From Aquilaria yunnanensis (Eukaryota; Streptophyta; Magnoliopsida; Malvales; Thymelaeaceae): a stretch of 64,000 bases of DNA. A program made the translations under genes and the position numbers. Position 1 is the first letter of the stretch. Each line of letters opens with the position of its first letter. The stretch spans positions 8,620,501 to 8,684,500 of the forward strand of contig CM077599.1 of assembly GCA_039654915.1 (NCBI GenBank), in the 5' to 3' direction. Below the pieces are notes generated by a model. It made no database searches, was not told the origin of the DNA, and saw only the letters and a list, made by a program, of their open reading frames with translations. This document shows positions 24,142-35,543 of this stretch, in pieces.

Positions 24142-24433
24142 GGGAATAAAATAGACTTTATCTACAAGAGAAAATATCTAACACCTAGGCAAGCCTGGTA
24201 CTGGAATTTGATACTTCCCTTGTAACCCAAAAAGAGAAAATATTCCACTTCTGTTTGAATAAATATAGTGTTTAGTGTAGTGTTGGAAATGTTCTGTTAT
24301 TTTGTTATTTTGTGTGCCATGGCTCTGTCTATATTGAAGTTATTTTTTTACCTTATTCTGTATTTATGTGAAGCCAACCTGTGAGGTTTAATTTTTCAAA
24401 CTTGCTTGCTGCACGTCACTTTCATTTCTTCAT

Positions 24434-24507
24434 ATGTCTAAACTGGTTTGATATAATTGCAGGAATTTATATGTTTAAACTGGTGTCATATTATTGCAGG
24501 AATTTAT
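24434..24507 (+). repeat. 37 bp tandem duplication of a 3' splice site
   Basis: Two adjacent 37-base copies (24434-24470 and 24471-24507) each contain AATTGCAG or TATTGCAG followed by GAATTTAT, so a potential acceptor AG occurs at 24462 and again at 24499. They differ at a few positions. Confidence 0.85.
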
Positions 24508-24682
24508 CTCACTATCAAATTTCTCATGCAGTGACCTACAGTTGTGCATGATTTTATCTTCTTACCTAATTCCATCGTTCACTTGCAATAGCTTTCTTCC
24601 CCCTCCCACTTTTTAAATCATCTCTAGAAAAATTACAACACCAATATCACTGGCTTTCTGTAGCAGAAGCCAAGTAACATAA

Positions 24683-26210
24683 ATGTCCCTGTTAATGTCA
24701 TCATCTTCAATATGTCCCTTCTCACAGATCAAGCAAATCAAATTTCAAAGTTTAGGATCTTTGAAAAATGTAGTTTCTGTTCGATTCTCTGTTATTTCTT
24801 GCCAAATTCAAAGGGGTGCCACCCTGGAGAACCCGATAACTATTGGACACCAATCAGGTACCTTAAAATCTCAGCTGAATTGCAGCAAACTAAATGATCA
24901 CTTTTTAACTGAGGGAAACACAATAGATTTTGATTGGGAAGATCAAGACGAGTTTGAGGACGCAGGGTCACCATGGGAAGGGGCTGTCATATACAGGAGA
25001 AACCCGTCAATTACTCATTTAGAATACTGCACCACATTAGAGCGGCTTGGATTAGAAAAACTTTCTACAGAGATCTCAAAATCTAGGGCTTCAGTTATGG
25101 GTTTACGAGTCACAAAAGCTGTGAAGGACTATCCACATGGAACACCTATTCAGATCTCCATTGATGTCACAAGGAAAAAGAAAAGACTGAGGCTTGATGG
25201 GATCATTAAGAGTGTCATCACTCTTGATTGCAACAGGTATGTCTAGTTTTCTTCTCAGTTCATTTCACAATTAATTTGGTTTTGTGAAAAAAGATTTTTT
25301 TCTTTTGTCTTCTTATTTAGTTTTTGTGATTTAAGGTTGGAAATTATGAGATGTAAGCAGCTGTATCGGGGTGTTTAAGGTTTCATACTGTTTTTGATTG
25401 AATGGAATGAATTCACTGTCCAAAATCCAGAAATTTACCTGCTCAAATATTTGTGTCCAAACTGGCATGCCACCTAACTAGAAGGTTTTAGTTGTTGCAT
25501 ACTCACACTACACTTCATGGTCGATAGGAATTCAAAAATTACTGAGATTGGTTGCTTGGAACTTTAGACTTCATAACTTTGGAGTTCTTTTGTTGGCAGT
25601 TCATCAATGGTGCTACAGTTTTTTTTCTAGAAGAAAAACACAAACTTAATTCTTCAGGTTTAGAACGGAAAGGCAAGCAACTGAATAAAGGGCGAAAGAT
25701 GTCAAGTATTTATTATATTGCCACGAGTCCTCTGCTGTTTAATATGGTATATATTTCATTTTGAGACCAGATGTTTTATTGAATTTTCAATGAAGGTGCG
25801 GTAAACCTGCTGCAGAATGCATATTCTCCAACTTCTCTCTCTTACTAAGCGAAGAGCCAATTGAAGAACCAGATATCATTGACATAAGCAATTTGTTTAC
25901 AGAAAAAGAATCTGGTTCTTCTGGAAACAGTAGTGAGGATGACGATGATTCTTCAATTGACTGGGATGATCGACTGTATTTTCCTGTTGAACAACAAGAA
26001 ATCGATATCTCCAAGTATGTGCGAGACATGGTGCATTTGGAAATCACCATGAATGCTGTTTGTGATGCAATGTGCAAAGGCATATGTCTCAACTGTGGTA
26101 CAGATTTGAACTTGAGTAGGTGTAACTGTAGCAAAGAGGTAAAAGTGGGAGGCTATGGACCGCTCGGAAATCTCAAAAAGCAGATGCAGGGCAATAATCA
26201 TGTTCGCTAG
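24683..26210 (+). CDS. Chloroplast YceD/DUF177 homologue (rRNA accumulation protein)
   Basis: Two exons, 24683-25236 and 25796-26210, splice within an Arg codon (AACAG|GTATGT ... TGAAG|GTGCGG) to give 322 residues. The N-terminus is Ser/Thr/basic-rich and poor in acids, as in plastid transit peptides (roughly 1-45). The DUF177 core follows (LRVTKAVKDYPHG, ISIDVTRKKKRLRLDG, then ITLDCNRCGKPAAECIFSNF). Next is an acidic linker (SSEDDDDSSIDWDDR) and the C-terminal Cys cluster CDAMCKGICLNCGTDLNLSRCNC, a probable zinc-binding site shared with bacterial YceD. Bacterial YceD and plant DUF177 proteins are needed for accumulation of large-subunit (23S) rRNA. In plants this concerns chloroplast ribosome biogenesis and photosynthetic development. 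Start: first ATG; a second in-frame ATG follows at codon 5. Confidence 0.9.
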
Positions 26211-26219
26211 CTTATTGAG

Positions 26220-27370
26220 TTTTAATGTTGTTGTAATCCTCGTGTAGTTTAATGGGAAGTTGCATTGTAGAAGTGGTTGGAGAAATGCATTGAGAGATTT
26301 TGTACGTGTTTCTTGGTGGTGAATGGGATTTGTGACTTTGATAGTGCTGAGTTAGGCTAACAATTGTTTCATACAATGGAAAGTAAAAGTACTAAAGTGA
26401 CCCTATCCTGAATTGGGTTCTTTTAGGAAGACTATGAAACTGGATTCTCACACTAGTTGTAGTTAACTAGTTAATTGATTGTCCTATTTTAAAATCTTTC
26501 ATACATCTCGTTATTAACTTACAATGTGGCATGTATGGGCTTGCTTTGACTTCATGTAACAAACATAGAAAGAAATTAAAATGTTGCTTGCAGTTTATAA
26601 AAACATAAATAAAACATAAGTTGAAACATAAAACATAGTAGAATTAACTGCAAGTAATAATAGTGCACGTGCATCATTATACAAATAAGACCATGCACAT
26701 GCCCAAAAGCAACTTATGTACACTACATGACCCAGAGACATCAGGGGCTAACTAGCATATATGTGTATACCGAATGCAACTATTGTGATTTATGCTCCAA
26801 CTATATCCTTCCATGTATCTTTAGTCTCTGTAAGCCACAGACAACTATAATTAATAATGGGCAACTTAACCAGTACAACTAGAATTAACAAGATTCATTA
26901 GGTGGTTTACCTATATACAAAATATTAGCTCAGCAATCTTCCAAGGTCACCAACTCTTTACAGACAACATTTGCACACCAGTACTGAAGGAAGTGAGACT
27001 CCAAAAGTTCCCAGTAAGGGTTTCAGGTACTTGCAAAGAAAAAAAAAACTTGCAGGTATCCGAGACCCTTATTGGGAACTTTTGGATTCTCATGCTTTTT
27101 AGTGTTGGTGTGCAAATGTGTGTGTGTGTGAAATCTATTATGGATCCAATGCAATTTGAAGGCTAACATATATGCATATATTCGGGTCCTTTTTCCTTTG
27201 GGACCTTTCATTTACCTAGTCCTCTTATAGATGTTACCTTATGCTTATTGAGTTTTGGCCCTTAACTCGCCCATAGCAAGCATTGGTGGGCCAATGTGTT
27301 TAGTGAGCTAAGCTTACCAATCAACCTTCCATTTGTTTTGTACAGGCAAACGTGGTAGAATTGAGTTCCA
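26220..27370. other. 3' end of the YceD-like gene and spacer
   Basis: Probable 3' UTR to about 26400, then AT-rich intergenic DNA with a short TG run near 27116. No gene seen. Confidence 0.5.
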
Positions 27371-27384
27371 AAAAACTTATTAGG

Positions 27385-27620
27385 TGTACTAGGCTCCCAC
27401 ATAGTGCCTCAAGTCATTGGCTTGCCTAAGCCACTATGGTACTAAGCCTCCACCCACACCAGGGATACTAGGCTCCCAGATAGTGCCTTAAGCCATAAAG
27501 GCTTACCTAGGTTACTAGTGTACTAAACCTCCACTTACATTAAGCGTACTAAGCTCCCATTTAGTGTCTCAAGTTACTAAGCTTGCCTAGGTCACTAAGG
27601 TGCTAAGTCTCTCCTATTTA
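27385..27620. repeat. ~80 bp minisatellite, three degenerate copies
   Basis: Three successive units share TACTA(G/A)GCTCCCA, TAGTG(C/T)CT(C/T)AAG, CTTGCCTA(A/G) and GTACTAA(G/A)CCTCCAC in order, at a period of about 80 bases. Flanking DNA contains further decayed GCCT/CTAAG words. Confidence 0.75.
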
Positions 27621-27629
27621 CCTACCAAG

Positions 27630-30600
27630 GATGCGTTAGGCCTTCATTTGTGCCTTTAGTCAAAGCTTGCCTAACTGATAAATGCATTAAGCCTTGATTC
27701 AATGTGCTCCTCCATACACTATTACTTGTTGCATCCTACTAAGTCAATGTGTAACCTATCCATGGAAGCACCTAGCAAGTCATACTAGGGACCCTAAGGC
27801 CCCCAAGCCCTTTAGTACACCCATATGCATACTCCAGGTTCACATTACTTAGTTCAAGGCCAAAAATCTGATTTTTTTCTAGGATGATTTAGGCTTTGAT
27901 GAAAGCAAGTTGTAGTTGTTTTTCTTAGCTTTTCGTGGGGTTTTTAATCGCCTCAATAAGACACCTAGGTGAAAAAATATGGAAAAAATACTATAGGGTG
28001 TTAAAGCAGCCAGCTTGGCATGATGCGATCGCACCACATGTCCAGTGCGATCTCACCAAGCCGTTTTGGTCATATTTCCCACTCAAACAGCTCGATGCAA
28101 TCACACCATGCATGGGATGTGATCGCATCACCTTCTGCATTTAATTTTCAGGCTTCTTCATGTTATCTCTGCCTATGAGATGTCTTCCTTAGGCTAATTC
28201 ATGCATTAACTTGCCAAAAAAAGCTTTATGGACTACATACAAATGACATACATCTATTCATAACATAAAAAATTAAATGCCTTATCTCAATTGTGAAGAT
28301 CATGCAACAATCAACAATTTCCACTAGGAAATTGGGTTTCACTAGGCCATCCTATGGTTCCAAGCAAATTGAACCTATTGGGCACCAAATTAAGCTAACA
28401 TACATTAGACCCAAGCTCACAACAACTCAAGGAACCAAGAACAAGTAAGGGACAAAAGGTTGCCATGGATTTACGAGCTATCCTAACTCCAAAATCAAGA
28501 AATTCGCCCCAAATAGCTACCTTCTTGCTAGAGCAGGCTTAAGCATGCTTGGGTGCCTTATAAAGCTTTGAAATTTGTCAAGGAAAAAGGAAAATCAAGA
28601 GGTTTGGGCATGAACTCATGGAGGGCAAAGAGGGCTACGAAATTGAGAGGTTGAAGATGAAGGAATAGTGCATACAAGAGTTTTCTAATATGTTTTGAAA
28701 CTAACCTCCTCATTTTCCTTAAACTTTTATATTTCTTTTACAAAAAGCCCCTATGCCTAAATAGTGCCATAAAACTTGGGCATTTTTTTTTCTTGACTTT
28801 GGTTTTTTATCACTTGAGTTGAAAAGGACAACTTATGAGCTTAAATATTAAAACTATTATTGTGTGCACAACAGTTTTAAATTTATAGTCTTTACTCAAT
28901 GGCAAGTGTATAGTGTTTATGTGTGCAAATGGTGAGCAAGGGTATCGCCCTAAGAGATACAAAGTGAATTCATGATGAACAACAAATCCTAGCTACTCAA
29001 ACCGCTAAATTAGAACAAGAACAACTATTGATTGTTTTTTATTGGTAGGTGAAAGAAATAAAGATGCAAGAATTTAAACTAAGTGTAATGGGAGAAATGA
29101 ATGCTCATTACTCTAACTAATACTAATTTAAATTGGTCTAACTTGATGACTTAGTCACTCCCTAAATGAACCCACCTAACTTTGCTATCCTAGCTAAATT
29201 GAGGAACTATAGTTATTACTACTTACTGTAGTGTAGGGAATATAAAATCAATACCTCTCTTTCTCAAGACAAAGGCATGCTCACCTATACTCTGATTGTA
29301 GAACTTTCTCAAGTACATAAGTTAAAATAAGGTGGATTAAGGCATGATCCTTCAATTATAACTAATGGATGGTTCGATTATCTCTAAACTAACTCACCTA
29401 CCATGCCTTTCTGTAATTTCACCACTTCTTTCCCTCTCTCAAGACAAAGAAATGATTGAGATACATGTATAAGATAATTAAACATATACAAGAGAAGCTC
29501 AAGAAAAAAACAACACAAGGCAATTTTCATAAAATACTTGAAGATAATATTAGATAACAAGATCAATGGTATACCCTAGTGAGTTCAAGAACACTACTCC
29601 ATAATCATTCCAAAAGAATCCATAGAAATGTAATACATAAAATTCATGAAAAACATAAAGGAAGATAGAAAGGAACCAAAACCCACTGGAGGTCCTAATT
29701 TCCTAGCTCCTCAAGAGTGCATCAAGCTTCTTCAAGTTGGCCCAATGGTGGCTCCAAGAAAGACCAAGAAGAAAAATATGGTGAATGATATGAAAACCTA
29801 GCCCTTGTTGTAGAAGTTGTAGCCCAAATTCTGCTAAAAATTTTGTCATATGCTTCACCTAACTTAATGGATAAAATTCCTTAGCCAATGGAAAACTTAG
29901 ATTAAAAAATGAAGCAAAGGACCACAAAGATCTGGAAACCATGGCACCACATCTTTCAAACAGGAGAAATGGTGGCATTGTATCACTAAGGTGTAGAAAG
30001 GCTGCACTGCATTGCAGCCCCTAGTGATGCGTTGCCAATATGGAAAAATTAGGCAGAGAGTCTTTAATGTTGGCGACACATCTTCGATGTTGGTGACGTG
30101 TCACCACAAGTTTCTTCCTACTTTGACACGTGCATGACCAATTTTTGCTTCGCTCAATCCTACTTCGTTCTAAAGCATCCACGATATTCTCCAACCTACA
30201 TAAGGAAGAAACAAAGCAAGAAATACTAAGAAAGATGACATAGAATGATAGAAATTAACTGTTAAAATTGCCAAAAAGTCAACTACTTTAACCATCACAA
30301 AATGAACTTGTCACCTATCACCTTAGAGTGCAAAATGACCATTTTTGCTTCTGGTGACACTTAGGTGCCAAAATAATCTAAAAACCATTTAACCCTTGAC
30401 TAACTTGCTTAACTTGCTAATTTAAACTAATTAAGGGATTAAACTAAGAATTTTGACTTAATTAAAAGTTTTACCTGGCCGTTGTGGGCCATTGTCTAGA
30501 GGGCTGTAACAACTTGCATGACCAATTCATGATAACTTGTGAACCTAGGTAATGAAAAAATCTGGGCCACCTTAATGGTTGTAATTATAATTCATAATTA

Positions 30601-31750
30601 GTCAAAATGCTATTTAGATTCATGTAATTTTGGACTTATGAAATGTACATTCACCAACAAAACATTTCATGTGAAAGTAGAGGCTGAGATTGAAGAGTAT
30701 AGCACAAATAATTCATTATATATACAATGAACCTACAGACTTAACCAACGCATCTAGTAAAATGTTGGATGTTGATAATCAATACTGCCAAACTACAGTT
30801 CAAGAGGATGTGGAAAAGCGATCAAGTTTTACACATGGATATATATTTGCTAGTGGGCAGTAACAATACTTCTAGCATCTCTAAACAATACCAAAAGCTT
30901 AAAAGTAAATAAATGCTAGTTTCATTTAGTTAAATGGTTATATAGAAAATTTTTCTAGACAGTTAAAAATTAGCTACCAAAGGGCTTGGTCTTCATATAG
31001 CCTAACCATGTACATACACAGCTTTAAAAGAATTGGATCGATCATGTACATTGCCTGATGTTTGGATAGCACGCGAAGCACGCTGAGGTTGGAAAAAAAA
31101 TTTTGTACACTATAACAATTTCAAGGCAAAGATAAGCAACAAAACATCAAACCCAAAATGATGCAGAAGCTCATCCAACAATACCCCTTACCATTGGGGA
31201 AGGGAAATAGTACATCATCCACCCTGGTGGACGTCTGCCACAGATGGAACTCTTAACATCGTTAGGCTCTAATGTCTAATATTTAGTTGAGAATGCTTAT
31301 AGTGTCTAATATTGGGTCAAAAGTGTCTATTTTGGTCTACTTCTAATGTTTGAATGTCATTTTCAAATAATGCAAATAAGATAATTTTTATTCAAATTTT
31401 TTATTTAATTAGGATATATCATGATATTTTAAGGATAATCATGCAAAAAATAGCATAATTTTTCTTAGTTTCTTAATTTTCTTTTCATACAAATCAGCTA
31501 GTGTTTGTTGTACTATGTTGAACTTAAAATGATTCTCTAGTTTGTGGTTGTTGAATGCCTAGTTTGATAGGTTTATATCTAAATATTATAAGGGAATGAT
31601 CTAGTCTACATGTTTGTAGTGTCTGACTATGGGGGTTGAATATCTAATATGATAAATTCAATGCCCAAGTTTCTGATTATTGTGTCAAAATGCCTAATTA
31701 TCGTGGTTGAATATCTAATATGATATGTTAAGTTTCTAAATTTGGTAATG
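27630..31750. other. Gene-free repeat-like DNA
   Basis: No domain-bearing frame is seen over about 4 kb. A block at 28020-28135 repeats GATGCGATCGCA- and GTGCGATC-type words and could be decayed LTR or other retroelement sequence, but I could not find paired termini. The remainder is AT-rich. Confidence 0.45.
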
Positions 31751-32559
31751 AGTCACTACTAGGAAAAATCATTTTTCTAACAGCTAGATTTCCAATGGTG
31801 AGTAGGTGTAAAAAATTTTCTGATAGTAGCTCGTCATTACAATTTTTATGAACTTTTTTCAGCAGTTGTTAGCCAAAAAACCCACCAGAAGACTTTTGGT
31901 GCATTTTGTAGCATTGGGCCATCAAAAAATTTCCAATAGCACTTTGCCGAATGACCTTTGGTGGGCTTTGCGGCAATAGCCCGTTAGAAACGTTCTAGCG
32001 GTGCTCCGTCAGAAAACCTCTGGTGATCCTTTTGGCGGTTGCCCGTTGTAAAGATTACGATGGCGCGCCATTAGAAGCTGTCCGATGGCCTTGCTGGTTG
32101 TGGCATGTTGGTCAATGTGTGTTATTGGTGAATGTTAGACAACATCATTTTTGTAGACTATTAGGTTAGAAACCCTCCTACCTTTTTGTTCCATACCAGT
32201 TCTAGATTTTTCCCTTTTCTAAAAAATCCCCAGGCTCATTGTGGCGCTTATCAATAATCTTCAAATCTGCTATCCGCCTTTATTGTTACCACATTTTTTG
32301 AGATTTCAAGCTAGGAGCTCCATGAAATTGTTTATCCATTTCAACTTTTGGTAATTTTTTGCTTAATATCATCTTGTTTAGGGTTTGTATTTTAAGAACA
32401 AATTTAAATTTGTAAACTTTTGATTTGGCATAAATTTTTGTTTATTTGATTAGGTAAGTGAATCTATTCATTGGCGCTTATTTGATTTGATATAAACTAT
32501 TTATTTGGTTTGGTTTAGGGTTTAAGGTAGATCTATTCACAAACATTGAGCTTGCTAAA

Positions 32560-32758
32560 AAGGATAAGATGGAGAAGGAAGCTCAGGGCTTGATGAAAGG
32601 GAAAGAGATAAACCAGAGGAGAAATTTAAGGAAGACGGTGAGTTGAAACAACAAGGGAAGGAAAAGGAAAAGTCACTAGAAGCAAAAAAGAAATTTGGGA
32701 GCCCTGAGAAGCACGAGAACGAATCTGAAAAATTTGGCAAGGAAGACGAGGATAAATA
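32560..32758 (+). other. Lys/Glu-rich open segment inside the CACTA element
   Basis: A + frame here encodes about 60 mostly charged residues (for example KPEEKFKEDGELKQQGKEKE and SEKFGKEDEDK) ending at TAA at 32757. It has no recognised domain. It could be an exon of a captured gene or simple purine-rich sequence. Confidence 0.25.
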
Positions 32759-33514
32759 ATTGACATCAAACCTTGCAACTTCAAAATCATTATAAGACAT
32801 TGTTTCTAGTAAGATCATGTTATTGTTCTAAAATGAAATGAAACGCCTCTTATTTTCTACTTTCTTGTTTCGTGAATAGACTAGGGAGTGTGAGGCTTTA
32901 TCTTTCAAATATTCTAATCCAAATGATGAACTACAGAGTATGCACACCATGGTATTATCTTTTTGTCTTTTGTATCTAACTTTAAAACCGGGAAAAAATA
33001 GGTTTTGATAATCTTCTACTGATTAGTTCTTGCTTGCATAGTATAATATTATTGTAACCTTGGATCTATTTTAAATTGTCCTGTCTAGTATGCCCATGAG
33101 TGTGTGAAATATATTAACATAAGATTTCAGTTCTTATTTCCTGGTTTATCTTTGACTTTAGATATGATGATTGGTTTGGTTTCTTTACTATGATAAAGAT
33201 ACTTTTTAATAGACTAGTTCTGTTAAAAGGCTAGGGCTTTGTATCTCACATCATGGATTCTTTTATTGTTTATTTAATATATTTAGAGTTTATAGAATAT
33301 TTTGGTGATGCTGCAGGTCTATGATTAAAAAAAAAGTGATATGGAGTTGAAGTTGATAATTTCTTCTACTTCTGAAAAGTTTGTATGATGGTTTAGCTTT
33401 TTGTTGCATTGTTGTCAAAGTTTTCTCAATTCACAAAGAAATTCTTATTGCTCAGTTTTCTTGTATGTTTGACTATGCGTGCATGTTATTTCCATTTTCA
33501 AATTGTTTGAAATA

Positions 33515-33640
33515 CAATTTATGTTAGTGCTATTGGCTAAAAAGGGAAGGCTAAAGCAAGTAGAGAGTATTGCCAAAAGATTTGCAGAGTTGACAATGGC
33601 ATACAAGGAAGAGCTTAGGGTTGTTGCAACCATTGTTGTT
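33515..33640 (+). pseudogene. Captured exon resembling ATP synthase subunit O (OSCP)
   Basis: The + strand reads FMLVLLAKKGRLKQVESIAK followed by RFAELTMAYKEELRVVATIV, then a consensus donor GTAAGT at 33641. The pattern LVLLAxxGRL...I.KRFxELTMAxxxE...V.T.V is that of the mitochondrial F1Fo-ATP synthase OSCP/delta subunit, where it precedes the conserved C-terminal IPL segment. Only this one exon was recognised, so it cannot make a full subunit. It sits wholly inside the CACTA element, indicating capture of genomic DNA rather than a retrocopy, because an intron boundary is retained. Confidence 0.55.
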
Positions 33641-34110
33641 GTAAGTACAACGTTTATATATGCTCATCAAACAATAGATAGCTTCTAGGTCTAGTGACGG
33701 CCTTTGACAGGCATTGTAACATTGTTCTGGAAAAAATTATAAAGATGTAAAATAACTTTTTTCTTTTCTTAATTCTGACGGTAAACCCTCAGAATACTCT
33801 CTTTCGGTGGTTGGTTTCCAACGGGGATCCGTCGTAATACCTTTAGTGAGCTTTTCGGTGGCTCGCCATCGGTATATCCTTGCCATTGTTTCCGGCAATT
33901 GACCGTCAGAAGACCTCTGACACTGTTCTCCAGAGGTCTACTATCAAAAGTAAACAATTTCGACAACCATAACCAAACCTCTTTTCGACGGTCCTGTAAC
34001 CGATAGCATTGTCAAAAGTTTTGACTACAAAATGTCAGAATTTTTTTCCCACAAGCCAAAATCTAGCTCACAATTGGCTGTCAAAATTAGCATATTTTCT
34101 TATAGTAAGT

Positions 34111-34870
34111 GTTTAGTTTACATGTTTATAGTGTCTAAGTGTCCGACTGTAGTAGTGAACAGCTGATTTGATATATTGAGCATCTTCAAATGGATATCTG
34201 CTAATATAGGTTGAGGATGTTAAGACCATAAAAAGACATAGTATATCATAACTAGACACCATATGGTCCATACTGGCAAACGTAGATACCATATTTTGTA
34301 TTTCTACATCTATACTTTCCTCGAGGCCGGTTAGAATGGAGAATTGTTTGATGTTTAAAAAACAAAATAATTATTGATTTGGATCCCTCAACAATAGGAG
34401 CAATAAAAGAGAATTTGACCGAGCAGCTAACCAAGGAGATTTGGTACCATTCAACCACGTGGAGGACTCAAACGGCCCTCGCCTCATAAAGCTCTTGACA
34501 ATTTATTTTCTTCCCCTTCCTTCCCATTTAACAATACTAATTTATTTCAGTACCCGACTGTTTCCTTGTGGCAGTCCAAGCAGTGTTGCTCCCTGTCCAA
34601 CCATCAAACCCTCCACTACCTTGATCAATTGCAGCCGAGAGTTGCTTGTTTAGCAAACAATTAGCAACCGTTAATGATATGTTCTCTCGTCGCAATTTCA
34701 TATATGTTCTTGCTATGCTTATTAAAGAAAACCGCTTCCTTCACAAAACCACTCTACATAAACATAACAGTCATTATTCGTCCAATTTTTCCAATGTACC
34801 CTGGATGCCTTTTAGAAAGTAAACTTACGAATCTACAAATTTCATTTCCCAAAGAATTTATGACCAATAG
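34111..34870. other. Spacer between CACTA element and snoRNA cluster
   Basis: No gene recognised. The minus-strand snoRNA transcript may extend into its right part. Confidence 0.4.
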
Positions 34871-34874
34871 TTCA

Positions 34875-35019
34875 AAATGTTTGTGGCGTTTCCAGGATCA
34901 AATGGCATGGAAAGGTGAAAGAACGCCAGTGATCAGGATAGTCCACAGATATCGATTTTGCGCCCGAGCCATTATGCCAAGAGGAACAAAGTATCCCCCA
35001 GAATTGGTAATGGGCGCTT
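34875..35019 (-). ncRNA. Possible H/ACA snoRNA
   Basis: On the minus strand about 145 nt can fold as two hairpins. The first is closed by GCGCCCATTA and its partner TAATGG...GGGCGC. The second is closed by TGTGG/CCACA with an inner GATCA..TGGC/GCCA..TGATC stem. An ACA triplet (34878-34880) lies three bases from the proposed 3' end. The hinge (AAAATCGATA) does not match the H-box consensus ANANNA exactly, which weakens the call. It lies downstream of three box C/D candidates in the same orientation, as mixed plant snoRNA polycistrons do. The target was not determined. Confidence 0.35.
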
Positions 35020-35114
35020 CCATCCATCCATCCATCAATCAAAATACAAGTAGTGAGTACTTCAGAAAAAGAGAGAATTCACCATAGACAAACCAAGATG
35101 AAAGAATTAAATTA

Positions 35115-35222
35115 GGCTCAGTGGAAGGAGAAGTCGTTAAAAAAGAGGGCTCACGGGAGACCCATAAAGAGTCCCGTCCACTGCCCATCAACACATCAAG
35201 TGCTTCCTCTCATCACAGCCAC
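35115..35222 (-). ncRNA. Box C/D snoRNA with guide to 18S rRNA 3' region
   Basis: The minus strand has box C GTGATGA (35210-35216) and box D CTGA (35118-35121) near the ends of about 108 nt, with a short GGC/GCC closing stem and an internal ACGGGA/TCCCGT hairpin. Immediately upstream of box D is a guide whose complement (+ strand 35123-35137) reads GGAAGGAGAAGTCGT. That is identical to the conserved sequence near the 3' end of plant 18S rRNA, just before TAACAAGG. By the box D+5 rule it would direct 2'-O-methylation of the second A of GGAAGG. The target sequence is recalled from established plant 18S sequence and not aligned here. No clear D' box is seen. Confidence 0.75.
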
Positions 35223-35276
35223 ATTCTAATTCCCTTCTCCAAAAAGGAAAAAAAACTTTTTGTTAAATATAAACAC

Positions 35277-35373
35277 CACAAGGCTTCAGTGTGTGTAACA
35301 ATCAGATCACTGATTCGTGAAAATCTCACTGAAATCCGCTAAGATAATTTTGTTTATCATCATCAGCCTCGTG
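35277..35373 (-). ncRNA. Box C/D snoRNA with 9 bp terminal stem
   Basis: On the minus strand the ends CACGAGGCT and AGCCTTGTG pair over nine positions (one G-U). Inside them lie box C ATGATGA (35357-35363) and box D CTGA (35286-35289), an ideal arrangement over 97 nt. An internal CTGA gives a possible D' box. The sequence complementary to the guide upstream of D begins TGTGTGTAACAA, which resembles the TGTGTAACAACTC segment of plant 25S rRNA over about ten bases. That target is tentative. Stem, boxes and length make the class secure even if the target is not. Confidence 0.75.
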
Positions 35374-35446
35374 CCAGAATTCTTTTAACACAACACGGAC
35401 CAAACACGATCTAAGAAAGTAAAACCAAAACTAAAGAACAAAAGGG

Positions 35447-35543
35447 AGAGTGCTCAGACAGCCAAGGGTTAATCGTCAACTTCTGGGAAGAAGACCCAGA
35501 TCAGAAACTCTAGTCCACGAAATTTGCTTCATCACCGCACTCT
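35447..35543 (-). ncRNA. Box C/D snoRNA with 7 bp terminal stem
   Basis: The ends AGAGTGC and GCACTCT (minus strand) pair perfectly over seven bases. Box C GTGATGA (35529-35535) lies just inside the 5' stem, and box D CTGA (35454-35457) directly abuts the 3' stem. An internal CTGA at 35501-35504 is a plausible D' box. Length is 97 nt. The two candidate guides, complementary to ACAGCCAAGGG and AAACTCTAGTCC, match no rRNA or snRNA segment I can recall, so it may be an orphan guide. It is the promoter-proximal member of the cluster. Confidence 0.7.

Larger units (their letters stand above)
23100..24682 (+). other. Predicted 5' UTR and leader intron of the YceD-like gene
   Basis: A GC-richer, CT-rich block (about 23130-23390) resembles a leader exon. 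It could splice from TTGGG|GTAGTT (near 23392) to one of two acceptors ending at 24462 or 24499. No long protein frame starts in it. The assignment rests on composition and splice motifs only. Confidence 0.3.
31754..34107. mobile_element. Non-autonomous CACTA element with captured gene fragment
   Basis: The left end is CACTACTAGGAAAAATCA and the right end, reversed, TACTATAAGAAAATATGC. Over 31 bases the two termini agree at about 20 positions without gaps, including the inner ACAGC. The trinucleotide AGT borders both ends (31751-31753 and 34108-34110), the 3 bp duplication expected for CACTA/EnSpm. Subterminal regions hold many degenerate copies of words such as CCGTCAGAA, GGTGGC/TTTTGGTGG and CGGTGGCTCGCC on both strands, as in other CACTA elements. 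No TNPA/TNPD transposase was recognised in its 2354 bp. Confidence 0.8.

Noticed and set aside
27375..27620. CRISPR-like array
   Set aside because: Tandem units abut without unique spacers and the sequence is plant nuclear DNA.
34674..35087. 137-residue + strand frame next to the snoRNAs
   Set aside because: No family resemblance. It overlaps the minus-strand RNA candidates and has no promoter on its own strand.
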